Part shown: positions 57,879-58,351 of the stretch, in pieces
How positions within the stretch are numbered: position 1 is the first letter of the stretch
How the letters are laid out: every line of letters begins with the position of its first letter
Assembly (NCBI GenBank): GCA_015488115.1
Contig: WFOK01000029.1
Span: forward strand, 1-58,351
Source of the DNA: Mariprofundaceae bacterium
GTDB taxonomy: Bacteria; Pseudomonadota; Zetaproteobacteria; Mariprofundales; Mariprofundaceae
Direction: 5' to 3'
Length of the DNA: 58,351 nucleotides
Notes under the pieces: generated by a model
Told to the model about the DNA's origin: nothing
What the model saw: only the letters and a program-made list of their open reading frames with translations
Database searches by the model: none
Position numbers and translations under genes: made by a program

Positions 57879-58351
<473 letters not shown>

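Overview
The window reads as 57 kb of a proteobacterial chromosome core followed by about 1 kb of mobile-element debris at the right edge. Protein families point to a gammaproteobacterium or a close relative such as an acidithiobacillia-type lineage: release factor RF3, SirB2, HisZ beside PurA, trpS-scpA-scpB-rluB, HemA-RF1-PrmC, short-type QueF and SlyD. The species cannot be read from the sequence. Genes are densely packed. Many neighbours overlap by 4 nt (ATGA), so most of the window is organised in short operons.

Left part (1-12.1 kb): the start of rpmB; a Fur-family regulator with a palindromic Fur-box-like site at its own start, translationally coupled to an FTR1-type iron permease; a glycogen/alpha-glucan cluster on both strands (glgC, GH57 and malQ leftward; pgm and glgB rightward); and a tightly coupled unit of a LapA-domain protein, an unknown 83-aa protein, an MscS-like channel and an ECF-type sigma factor.

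Middle (12.1-44.2 kb): prfC; a class II aldolase/SirB2/thioredoxin-like group; a gene-poor 0.8 kb; a GDP-L-fucose cluster (manC-algA type, gmd, fcl) in which manC has an apparent frameshift at its 5' end and gmd/fcl have deviating codon use; DUF2007 and EI24-type proteins; an L,D-transpeptidase; slyD; the JAB-like-hemA-prfA-prmC operon; a GAF-GGDEF-EAL protein; an aminotransferase-serA-hisZ-purA-alcohol dehydrogenase run; pgsA, trmL and trxA, with a cluster of DnaA-box-like sites upstream of pgsA; a MidA-like methyltransferase, a zinc-ribbon Ser/Thr kinase receptor, an RNA uridine methyltransferase and an orphan peptide-binding lipoprotein; and a dapE-queF-dapF operon.

Right part (44.3-58.4 kb): a TetR-controlled run encoding an RND efflux pump, a TolC-like outer membrane channel and a HlyD/ABC-2 exporter, all in one direction; then a leftward trpS-scpA-scpB-rluB-endonuclease III-like operon. 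A tRNA-Met (CAT) gene lies just before a truncated tyrosine-recombinase gene. That gene is cut by an IS3-family remnant, which is itself cut by an IS21-family remnant running off the edge. This junction is the only clearly accessory region. No CRISPR array, defence island or prophage is visible. The most unusual items are the LapA/MscS/sigma unit, the DnaA-box cluster, the kinase receptor and the tRNA-linked island boundary.
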